Assembly (NCBI GenBank): GCA_002719615.1
Contig: PBHZ01000019.1
Location: forward strand, 33,651-74,453
DNA from: Methanobacteriota archaeon
GTDB lineage: Archaea; Thermoplasmatota; Poseidoniia; Poseidoniales; Thalassarchaeaceae
Direction of reading: 5' to 3'
Length of the DNA stretch: 40,803 nt
The translations under genes were made by a program, and so were the position numbers. Below, piece after piece: positions 1 to 9,000 of the stretch (the stretch's first letter is position 1; each line of letters starts with the position of its first letter). Under the pieces are notes generated by a model, which was not told where the DNA came from, did not search any database, and saw only the letters and a list, made by a program, of their open reading frames with translations.

Positions 1-993
1 TTAGCTCCATCTTTGAATGATATTGTTCCTTTAGGTGATAACACATGGATAGCAATTTCTGAAGTAAAGGAAAACTCGCCCTTAATAGGTTCTACAACTT
101 CAGAACCTTCACAGGCTAAAGATGATATTAGTGCCTTTATACCTCCAATATATGCTATTAAGAGTAAGGGAGAAAAGGAAGTACTTTCAAATGGTTCAGA
201 AATTATCAAAGAAGGGGATACATTAGTTTTTGTTACGAATTCCACCTCAAAATTTCGTCTGATAACACGTGCTTTAGGAGCGCTTGATTCTGAATTACCT
301 GATAACCCAACTGTAGCAATTTTTGGTGCAACCCATTTTGGTAGCAAGATAGCTAAGAGGTATTTATCTTCTGGATCAAGTGTTGTTATAATTGAGCCAG
401 ATTTAGATACTGCAAATGAAATTGTTGGTTCAGAAATAGGTATTAATAAAAGATTAGATGTAATACATGGAGATCCGCAAGATGAAGAGCTTCTTAGGGA
501 ATTAGCCATAGATGAGCAAGATATTGCCATTTCTACTTTGGATGATGATAATCTAAATATTTCAATATCTATGAGGGCTAAGGATAAAGGTGTATCAAGA
601 ACAGGTCTTCTGCTTAAAGATAGGGCATTAGTAGAGGCTGTTAAAAGAATAGGACTTACTAGACCTGTTAGTTCCCGACAAGTTGCTATTTCCGCTATTC
701 TAAAATCAATACATAAAAACTATCCCGGATCTTATCAAAATATTCCATCTTTGCCTTCGATAGTTTCTCTTTCAACTATTATCAATTCTGATCATATACT
801 AATTAATTCTTCAATTAAGGATGCCGAACTTAATCTAGATGTGAGAGTAGTAATGATTGATAGGACAGATGATGAGGGTAATAGAGAGTTAAGATATCCA
901 ATTTCTGTGAATTCTATAGAAAACGGTGATAGAGTATATTTGTTAACTCAAAAAGATAATTTAAGGAAAGTTGAGAAGGCCTTAGGTAATTAA
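1..993 (+). CDS. trkA: Trk potassium uptake regulator TrkA (5' truncated by window edge)
   Basis: This is the cytoplasmic NAD-binding regulatory subunit of a Trk potassium channel. The frame is open to base 1, so the roughly 330 residues seen are the C-terminal part of a protein that is usually about 450 residues with two RCK_N/RCK_C pairs. What remains begins in the first RCK_C domain (ends ...IIKEGDTLVFV). It is followed by a second Rossmann domain starting at VAIFGATHFGSKIA, with an acidic residue (IIEPD) after the next strand as in nucleotide-binding folds, and then a final RCK_C domain. The stop codon is one base before the trkH start, so the two subunits are co-transcribed and probably translationally coupled. 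The internal TTG at 13 is not the real start. Family assignment is secure; ion selectivity is inferred from the TrkH partner. Confidence 0.9.
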   Translation, partial: LAPSLNDIVPLGDNTWIAISEVKENSPLIGSTTSEPSQAKDDISAFIPPIYAIKSKGEKEVLSNGSEIIKEGDTLVFVTNSTSKFRLITRALGALDSELPDNPTVAIFGATHFGSKIAKRYLSSGSSVVIIEPDLDTANEIVGSEIGINKRLDVIHGDPQDEELLRELAIDEQDIAISTLDDDNLNISISMRAKDKGVSRTGLLLKDRALVEAVKRIGLTRPVSSRQVAISAILKSIHKNYPGSYQNIPSLPSIVSLSTIINSDHILINSSIKDAELNLDVRVVMIDRTDDEGNRELRYPISVNSIENGDRVYLLTQKDNLRKVEKALGN

Positions 994-994
994 T

Positions 995-2575
995 ATGAGA
1001 TGGGATGTAGTCGGTTTAGTACTAGGTTGGACAATTAGATTAATTGCCCTGCCGCTATTAATCGTTTCATTATTTAGCATATTGGAAGATGGTTTATCAT
1101 ATTCTGTCAAAACATACTTCTTACCTTTATTTATTTCTGGTATATTAGGGCAGTTGATGATTTCACTATCTACTGGATATGAAACATCAAACAGAGTGAG
1201 GGATAAAGAGGCATTTGCATCAGTTGCTTTAGGTTGGATTCCAGTTGTACTAATAGGTGCATTGCCATTTTGGTTAGGAGGTATGTTTTATGGGCCATTT
1301 GATTTTATTTCTGGCGATGCATCATTTAGACAAATTGCTCAGGGGGCGTTATACTCTTGGTTTGAGTCAATGTCAGGTTTTACTACTACTGGTGCTTCAG
1401 TAATTGATCAATCAAGTAGTCCAATTTGTAGAAAAATGTTTGATGAGGGTATTTTGAATGATTGTGTCGGCAGTCAACCGAAGAGTCTTCTTCTTTGGCG
1501 CTCATTAACACAATGGTTTGGAGGAATGGGAGTTATTATGTTGGGTCTTTTGATATTTTCAAGAGCTTTAGGAGGAGGAAAGGCACTTGCTAGGGCTGAA
1601 TTAACAGGTCCTACAGTTTCAAATCTTAGTACTACTTTAGAAGGTACTGCCCGTAAGCTGTGGGCAATATACATAGTACTTACAATAATAGAAGGGATTA
1701 CGCTATATCAATTAACTGATATGGGTGGTTTTGATTCTCTGAATTATGCTTTGACAACAATGCCCTCAGGAGGTTTTGGAACTAGTGACTTGGGCATAAT
1801 GTCCTTTAATGATCCACTTATTGAATCTATTATTCTAATTTTTATGTTGTTAACATGTATAAATTTTACTTTATTGTATTTCGCTATTGCTGGTAGATGG
1901 AGTGAAGTTTCTAAAGATGAAGAATTACGTACTTATTTACTGATTCTATTAGTTGCTTGGATTGCAATGGCCTTCAATCTTAATAGGGCTACAGATTACA
2001 ATATGGCCGAGTCTATTCGACATTCACTATTTCAATCTGTATCTATTTCAAGTACTGGATTTTCAAGTGCTAATTTTTCAGAATGGCCGGTTTTTAGTCA
2101 ATTTGTTTTACTACTTCTGATGATTATTGGAGCAAGTGCAGGGTCTACAGGGGGAGGTTTGAAGGTATTAAGAATTAGAATAGCATTTGAATTAGCTAAG
2201 AGAGAAGTAATGAGAATAATACAACCTAGAAAAGTTGTAACTATAAGATTCAACCAAAATGTAGTTGATGAAGACCGTATTTGGATAATACTTGGAATGG
2301 TTAGTTCTTGGTTGGTTTTAGTTACAGTATCTATGTTAACAATTTCTTTTCTTGAACCAAACCTTTCTTTGACCGATGTTCTCTCAGTATCAATTTCATT
2401 ATTAGGTAATACTGGTCCAGCTTTAGGATCTTTTGGCCCGGTGGGTGCTTCCTCAGTTTGGGCTGACCTCAGTCCTATGTCTATGTTCACTTCAACTATA
2501 TTGATGTGGCTAGGTCGTCTTGAACTACTAACTGTACTTGTATTATTACATCCAAGGACATGGTCTTCAGATTAA
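995..2575 (+). CDS. trkH: Trk-type potassium channel membrane subunit TrkH
   Basis: This 526-residue polytopic membrane protein forms the potassium-conducting pore and works with the TrkA subunit encoded one base upstream. It has four pore-loop repeats typical of the TrkH/KtrB family: TTTGAS near residues 130-135, SGGFGTS near 258-264, SSTGFSS near 350 and GNTGPALGSFG near 470, each flanked by hydrophobic helices. Glycine in each selectivity-filter loop is kept, which supports potassium transport. Length is normal for the family. The C-terminus ends shortly after the conserved GRLELL segment. The stop codon overlaps the stop of the convergent rfcL gene by four bases, leaving no space for a separate terminator. 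Confidence 0.93.
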   Translation: MRWDVVGLVLGWTIRLIALPLLIVSLFSILEDGLSYSVKTYFLPLFISGILGQLMISLSTGYETSNRVRDKEAFASVALGWIPVVLIGALPFWLGGMFYGPFDFISGDASFRQIAQGALYSWFESMSGFTTTGASVIDQSSSPICRKMFDEGILNDCVGSQPKSLLLWRSLTQWFGGMGVIMLGLLIFSRALGGGKALARAELTGPTVSNLSTTLEGTARKLWAIYIVLTIIEGITLYQLTDMGGFDSLNYALTTMPSGGFGTSDLGIMSFNDPLIESIILIFMLLTCINFTLLYFAIAGRWSEVSKDEELRTYLLILLVAWIAMAFNLNRATDYNMAESIRHSLFQSVSISSTGFSSANFSEWPVFSQFVLLLLMIIGASAGSTGGGLKVLRIRIAFELAKREVMRIIQPRKVVTIRFNQNVVDEDRIWIILGMVSSWLVLVTVSMLTISFLEPNLSLTDVLSVSISLLGNTGPALGSFGPVGASSVWADLSPMSMFTSTILMWLGRLELLTVLVLLHPRTWSSD

Positions 2576-4071
2576 CTAAAAGAGTCCAAAGTAAATTGAT
2601 TAGTTGTGTTTGTTGATTTATCCTGAACTATTGACTCTAAATTTTCTGTAACCTCTTGTCTTAACTCCTCTTCATCGAATAATCTCATTACAGATTTAGA
2701 AATGTCTTCACTTTTGGATAAACCATTTAAGAAAAGATGATCTTCTCCGTTAAGTCCTAGTTTTTTTGTAATTCTGATATCATTAATATCATTTCCCATC
2801 TTTTCATCATGGATAGCCAAAAGTATTGGCCACAATTCTTCTTTTACAGAAGATTTACTGGAACTCAAATCTTTAGAGATTTTATCTATTATATTTCGAG
2901 AGGACCAATCTCCACTACTTCTCCTAAGAAAGTTTGGATAACCAAGAAATATTCTCGAATTAGGGCTCTTCGATAGGGGTATTATTGCAGCCTGTGCAGG
3001 GATATTTGATCCCCAGTACCATGAACGATATGCTCTATTTGTGAATTTTGTTGCCAATGCTCTATCTGCTAAACACATCGCTTTACTGATTTTTTCTAAT
3101 TCACCTTTCTTGAAAACTATTTGATTATTCCATGCAAACCATGCCAACATTTCATCAGGATCTTTATCTGAATTTATCATTATTTCAGTAGCACTATCAC
3201 TACTTCTACTTCTGTATATTAATTCTAATGATTTAAAAACATCAACTTGTACATCTCTCTTAGATACGCTAGACATTTGACTCACATTTTCATTTTTTAT
3301 GTGTCCATTACTAATAACGGAGAGTGCTTGTAAATCATGAATCAATGATCTTAAATCACCCACATTACTTTTTACTAAAGAATCCAAAGCGCCCTGGTCT
3401 ATTCCAATCTCTTCATTTATAATGATTTTTCTTGCTATTTTTTTCAAATCTACTACTCCTACTCTCTTGAATACAATTTCTTGTGATAGTCTCAATACTC
3501 TATCTCTATTAGCTCTCCAATTTGTATTTCCCCACAATCTCATAGGGTCATTACATGTCATAATTATTGGATGATTACTAGTTTTTAACAGGTTGATTAA
3601 TTCTCCTTTACCGCCCTTATCTCCCTTTATTTTCATATTCTCTTCTTCTAAACTAAAATTAATCTTTTCATTTGAAATTTGTGTAAATCCTCCACTCAAA
3701 TGATCTACCTCATCTAATAAAATTAGTGTTTTCCCTGACTTCAAAACTCCGTTACTAAAATTATCTAAAGAAATATGCTGTGAACTTCTTGTAGCGGTAC
3801 TTCTAATCGCTGCAGCATTCCGTTCCGCTGATGCGTTCATCTCTATAATGGACCAATCTTTTTCATTGGCAACAGCTCGTGCTAAAGTTGTTTTTCCTAC
3901 TCCTGGGGGGCCAGATAGTAAAATACCTCTTTTTTTAGGTATTTTGCCAGATTCCCATTTTTCTAGCCAGATCCTTATTTTCTCTATTTGCTTTTGATTC
4001 CCTTCCATTTCATTTATGTCCTTCGGACGGTATTTTTCCGTCCAATCATGGAACGCCTCGTCCTCATCCAC
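2572..4071 (-). CDS. rfcL: Replication factor C large subunit (clamp loader)
   Basis: This AAA+ ATPase is the large subunit of the archaeal clamp loader that places PCNA on primed DNA. Near the N-terminus is TEKYRPKDINEMEGN, the usual RFC box I region. Walker A is GPPGVGKT at residues 54-61 and Walker B is LILLDEVD at 116-123. The middle region resembles the RFC lid and collar. The last eight residues, QFTLDSFS, look like a PCNA-interacting (PIP) box, which is known at the C-terminus of archaeal RfcL. The start is a GTG preceded by AAGGAT; no in-frame ATG fits. The gene lies 34 bases downstream of glyS on the same strand. The small subunit gene is not in this window. Confidence 0.93.
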   Translation of the reverse strand: MDEDEAFHDWTEKYRPKDINEMEGNQKQIEKIRIWLEKWESGKIPKKRGILLSGPPGVGKTTLARAVANEKDWSIIEMNASAERNAAAIRSTATRSSQHISLDNFSNGVLKSGKTLILLDEVDHLSGGFTQISNEKINFSLEEENMKIKGDKGGKGELINLLKTSNHPIIMTCNDPMRLWGNTNWRANRDRVLRLSQEIVFKRVGVVDLKKIARKIIINEEIGIDQGALDSLVKSNVGDLRSLIHDLQALSVISNGHIKNENVSQMSSVSKRDVQVDVFKSLELIYRSRSSDSATEIMINSDKDPDEMLAWFAWNNQIVFKKGELEKISKAMCLADRALATKFTNRAYRSWYWGSNIPAQAAIIPLSKSPNSRIFLGYPNFLRRSSGDWSSRNIIDKISKDLSSSKSSVKEELWPILLAIHDEKMGNDINDIRITKKLGLNGEDHLFLNGLSKSEDISKSVMRLFDEEELRQEVTENLESIVQDKSTNTTNQFTLDSFS

Positions 4072-4105
4072 ACATTATCCTTTAATCGGCGACACATCAA
4101 GATTT

Positions 4106-5833
4106 TTATTCTAAAAACATTTTTCCAATACTTTTATTGTTTAAGTGATGTAATATTTCTTCTATACTTGCTCTAATTTGGAATTGATCATCCCTTCTCC
4201 TAACTGTAACTGTCTTATCTTCCTTACTTATATGATCAACAGTAATTGTCCATGGAACTCCTATTTCATCAGCTCTTGCATACCTCCTGCCTATGGATTT
4301 ACTCGTGTCCATTTCCACTCTTACTCCGGGAATTGAATTAGCAATATTTGTTATTTCTGATGCTATTTTATCCATTCCATCTTTTTCGAAAAGTGGTAAT
4401 ATAATTGCATCAATGGGTGACACCTTGTCATTGAATTTCATCATAGTATAATCCTCTCCTTCTTTCACCAACTCTTCATATGAATGATCAAGAAGATGCC
4501 AAATAATTCTATCTATTCCAAAAGCCGGTTCAATTACATGAGGCGTAAACCATTCTCCTGATATATTGGTTTCAATTTCTTTAATTTCTACCATATCCCT
4601 TGTAATGTTTACAGTATTTCCATTGTCTAATTCAACTTTTTTAGGCCAATTATCATCATCTTCTAATTCTTTTAAAGCTTCAATAACTGCGCCCGATTCT
4701 TGTTTAAATATTGGTCCAATTACTGAAGTTTTAGGAGAGATAACTATCCTTTTTTCGACAAGAGTCTCATCAAATGATCTCCATGCTTTCATTAATTTTG
4801 AACCAGAATTAGAATTTTTCTCATGTGATTCTAAATCATGACATGTTCTATTAGCAATTCCTACGCATTCTATCCATCCATATTCACCAAAAATTTCACA
4901 ATCCCAACAATCTGATGCATAGTGTGCCATCTCTGTAGAAATGTGTTGTCTAAATCTGATTCTTTTCGTATCTATCCCTATTTCTGCTAGAAATTCCCAT
5001 GTTTTCAATAAAATCGATGCTACAGTGGGATGTTTGACTAAACCCATAGCAAATGCCTTTTCCAATGTTATATTATATTCCAAATCAAAACCACTTTCGG
5101 GATCAGGAATAAAATTAATTAAAGAATTATTAGATGATAAATCTTCCAGAGGAGGATTTTTGGGATCAATAAAGTATTCTAATTCAGCCATATTAAATTC
5201 CCTTAATCTTATCATCCCCTGTCTTGGACTTATTTCATTTCTATATCCTTTACCAATTTGGATAGCACCGAAGGGTAATTTCTGTCTAAAATGACGGTAA
5301 AGTGATGGGAATAGCATAAACATTCCTTGGGCAGTTTCAGGCCTCATGTATGCTACTCGCTGATTTTTCATAGCACCAATGCTAGTTTTAAACATCAAAT
5401 TCATTGGTTTTGCCGGTGACCACTTACTTTCATGGCAATTAAGACATATTATTGATTTATTTGTTAGTATTTCATTCATTTCTGAAATCTCGATTGTTTC
5501 TGGTTCATCATGAATATTTGCAATTAAATGGTCTGCTCTGTATGTACTGTTACAATTCATACAAACCGTCATCAAATCATTAAATTCTCCTACATGGCCA
5601 CTAGCGATTAACACTTGCTCTGGAGTTATAGTTGGCGAGTCAATTTCTACAATATCACCTTGATTAATCCAATGATCTAGCCAAAAATCTGTAACCTTCC
5701 TTTTTATTCTTGCACCAACAGGGCCGTAATCAATAAGCCCTGAAATACCTCCATATATTTCAAATGAGGGGAGTATAAAACCTCTTCTTTTTAAGATCGA
5801 GGTCAGTCTGTCTAATCGCTTCTCTTCAGACAT
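4106..5833 (-). CDS. glyS: Glycyl-tRNA synthetase (dimeric class II)
   Basis: This enzyme charges tRNA-Gly and belongs to the archaeal/eukaryotic alpha2 class II type. The N-terminus carries FEIYGGISGLIDYGP, a hallmark of this type. Two CxxC pairs at about residues 91-94 and 130-133 form the expected zinc-binding insertion. Motif 2 follows as GKGYRNEISPRQGMIRLREF. The C-terminal 120 residues are an anticodon-binding domain (SIGRRYARADEIGVPW). The ATG at 5833 is preferred over a TTG at 5839, because the protein then begins MSEEKRLDRL as is common in the family. It is probably the first gene of a two-gene minus-strand unit with rfcL. Length (575 aa) is normal. Confidence 0.95.
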   Translation of the reverse strand: MSEEKRLDRLTSILKRRGFILPSFEIYGGISGLIDYGPVGARIKRKVTDFWLDHWINQGDIVEIDSPTITPEQVLIASGHVGEFNDLMTVCMNCNSTYRADHLIANIHDEPETIEISEMNEILTNKSIICLNCHESKWSPAKPMNLMFKTSIGAMKNQRVAYMRPETAQGMFMLFPSLYRHFRQKLPFGAIQIGKGYRNEISPRQGMIRLREFNMAELEYFIDPKNPPLEDLSSNNSLINFIPDPESGFDLEYNITLEKAFAMGLVKHPTVASILLKTWEFLAEIGIDTKRIRFRQHISTEMAHYASDCWDCEIFGEYGWIECVGIANRTCHDLESHEKNSNSGSKLMKAWRSFDETLVEKRIVISPKTSVIGPIFKQESGAVIEALKELEDDDNWPKKVELDNGNTVNITRDMVEIKEIETNISGEWFTPHVIEPAFGIDRIIWHLLDHSYEELVKEGEDYTMMKFNDKVSPIDAIILPLFEKDGMDKIASEITNIANSIPGVRVEMDTSKSIGRRYARADEIGVPWTITVDHISKEDKTVTVRRRDDQFQIRASIEEILHHLNNKSIGKMFLE

Positions 5834-6014
5834 ATTCAATATACTGACTTAGCCTAAAGTCTTTCAAACCATCGTAAAAATTACAATAATTATGTCCTTA
5901 TCTTCAATTGATTTTATTTTTTTTTCTTATATTTTAAGTTCTTTTCATATCAAATCAGAGAAGCATTCATTTATGATTTCAATTCCCTTGACGTCGTAAG
6001 GTGCGATAAAAAAA
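5834..6014. promoter_or_regulatory. Divergent promoter region between glyS and lhr
   Basis: This 181-base gap separates two divergent genes and is very AT-rich, with a run of nine T around 5916-5925. A TATA-like CTTATATTTTA lies at 5926-5936 on the plus strand, but it is about 80 bases from the lhr start, so any leader would be long. An imperfect palindrome, GACTTAGCCTAAAGTC, sits about 25 bases upstream of glyS where a TATA box would be expected. No tRNA or recognisable structured RNA was found. Confidence 0.3.
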
Positions 6015-9000
6015 ATGCCAATTATTGAATATGTTGATACTAAAATGGAGACCTCCGAACTTCTTGAGCGTCTATGCCCTCCAGTTCGTAATTGGTTTGT
6101 AGATAAATTTCCTGATTTTACCGACCCTCAAAAAACAGCCATCCCTCAAATTCTGAATGGTGAACACTTACTTTTATGCTCTCCTACAGGTTCTGGAAAA
6201 ACTCTAACTGCTTTCTTATCAATAATAGATGATTTAGTAAGGCGTTCATTAGACGGTTCTCTGACAAATGATGTTCAATGTATTTATATTTCTCCAATCA
6301 AAGCACTTGCTAATGACATACAAAAAAATCTTATTGGTCCACTAATGGAAATTAAAGAAAGATTTTTACCTAATAGGGCTAAAGATATCAAAGTAGGATT
6401 AAGGACAGGAGACACTCCGCAAAAAGAAAGAGAAAGGATGCTTAAAAATCCACCTCACATACTAATAACTACTCCTGAATCTTTAGCTTTAGCCTTAGCA
6501 TCGAAAAGATTTAGGCCCATTTTAAATGATATGAAATGGATGATAATTGATGAAATGCATTCCCTAGTCCCCACTAAAAGAGGGACCCATCTATCACTAA
6601 GTTTGGCACTAATGGATTCTGTAATTGATTCTGATGTACAACGAATTGGAATTAGCGCTACAATGGAACCATTAGAAGCCGTTGCAGAATTTCTAGTTGC
6701 AAGTGATTCTAGAGAAAGTAAGTCAGAACCCCAAAAAGTTTCTATCGTGAAAATTTCCGGATCTAGAGACTTAGATTTAGATATAATCCTCCCCTCTCCT
6801 CGCTTTTCATCCATTCCTGTTAAAGAAATTCTTGAGAAAAATATTGAGGTGATAAAGCAATTAGTTGAAGCCCATACGACGACTTTAGTATTTGTTAACA
6901 CAAGAAATATGACTGAAACAGTGGTACAAAAATTGAAAATAGCAGGTCTTCAAGGGGTTGAAGGCCATCATGGATCAATGGATAAAAATATCCGTTTAGA
7001 TGTAGAGCAAAATTTAAAACACGGTTTACTTAGATGTGTAGTCTCATCATCAAGTTTAGAAATGGGTATAGATATAGGATCGGTAGATTTGGTAATTCAA
7101 GTTAGTTCTCCGGGTTCTATTGCTACAGCATTACAACGTATAGGACGTGCTGGACATCAAGTTGGTGGATTGCCTCGGGCACGTTTCTTGCCCAGTTCGC
7201 CTCATGATTTACTAGAACTTGTAGCATTACAAACTGGAATTCTTAGGGGTAATATGGATCTGCTAAAATTTCCTGAAAACTCTTTGGATGTCTTAGCGCA
7301 ATTTCTGATTGGCCTAACTATAATTAGAGAATGGGATATCGATGAAGGCTATGATTTAGTTTCTTCGTCATGGCCATACCGGAATCTACCCTATGACGAC
7401 TACATAGAAGTCCTCGACCTTCTTGAAGAAGAAAGGCGTATATGGGTTGACTGGGAAGAAAATAGATTTGGGAAAAGAGGGTACGCCCAAATGATTTATT
7501 ATACCAATATCGGAACAATTTCTCCTGACAATAATTACATGGTTTTAACTGGTGATGGGACACTCGTTGGTCAATTATCATCTTCATTTGTGTCAAGCCT
7601 CAGAGGAGGTGATGTTTTCCTTCTAGGAGGATCAACTTATCGAGTTTCAAGTATCAGAGGATCTAGAGTAAATGTTGTTTCAGCTACTGGATATAGGCCT
7701 ACCATACCGTCTTGGACGGGCGAAACCGCGAGTCGTAGTCATGAATTAAGTCAAGAAGTCTTAGATTTATTAAGTATCATTTCAATTCAATCCCGACTGG
7801 GTCTTGACAATAGAATATTTTTTAGAGATGCTTTAGGATTAAATAAACCAGTAGTAAATGCTATTTCTCAGTTTTTAGATGAACACGGGGCTACTACATT
7901 TCAAGTCCCATCCAGTGATAGAATTTTAGTTGAGCAAGTTGAATCTCCATTGCCTACATATGTAATTACTACTTGTAGAGGTAGAGCCTTTAATTTGGCT
8001 CTAGGATATTTATTTGCTGGAATTGCAGCTAAAGATGACATAACTATCCATGAACTATCTTTTGATGAAAATGGTTTTATGATAAAATTAAGCCACGAAG
8101 TAGAAATTTCTATAATTCCTGAAATATTCAAAAATGATAATAGTGAAGAAATATTACAACGTTATTTAATTGATTCCCAATTATTTGCAAAAAGGTTTAG
8201 GGAAATCTCATCCAGAAGTATGCTAAATCCTAGAAGGATTGGTGCAGATGAAGTAAGTCCTAAACAATTTTTACAGAAGGCAGATCAAATACTCCATAAA
8301 CATCGTCAGATGGATGATTCAGTACTTGTCAGAGAAGCAATGAATGAAATCTTAAGTTCTGATCTTGATATGAACCAACTCCGTGATTTTATTTCCAGAA
8401 TGGATAGCGAAGACGTTAGGATAGTTCATCGTAGAGTCAAAATGCCGTCTCCTCTAGGTATGACTCTATTCATGTCCTCGTTTGAAGATTTATTGTCATT
8501 AAGAACTAGGGCTTATCTAATTAAAGATGTAGATCCTGAAATACTCAGACGCCTTTTGGGTGCTAGATCATTAGCAACCGATCTAGATAAATCAAGATTA
8601 GATGAATATTATCAATCTAAAGTAGCAGTGCCTAGTGATGCTGCGAGCCTTTTACGTCTAATGGATATGGGAGGAGGTTTGGAAAAATCTCTAACTAATC
8701 CATTATATGGTGAAAAATTAAAAGAAATTGATATAGATACTACACGAAAATGGGTATACGAATTAGCAGAAAGAGGTTTAATTACCAAAATACGTTCTAC
8801 CGATGATGATAAAATAGATAATAAGTGGTTTTCAATGAGGATGGCTGAAGTCCATGGTACACTGGGTTGTTTGTCGGTAGCTGGTGCTGCAAATATGGAA
8901 GATTTACGATCTTTGTATACTGGAGGTTTAAATTTTGAGATGGGTGAAAACTTTACAAACGGTAAGCCAGATTCATGGAAAAAGACATATCTCTCAGACC

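Noticed and set aside
2098..2490. A 130-codon minus-strand open frame inside trkH
   Set aside because: It lies opposite the third and fourth pore loops of TrkH, and its translation has no family resemblance.
5834..6014. Possible small RNA gene in the glyS-lhr gap
   Set aside because: No tRNA fold, paired C/D boxes or strong stem was found; composition is simple AT-rich promoter sequence.
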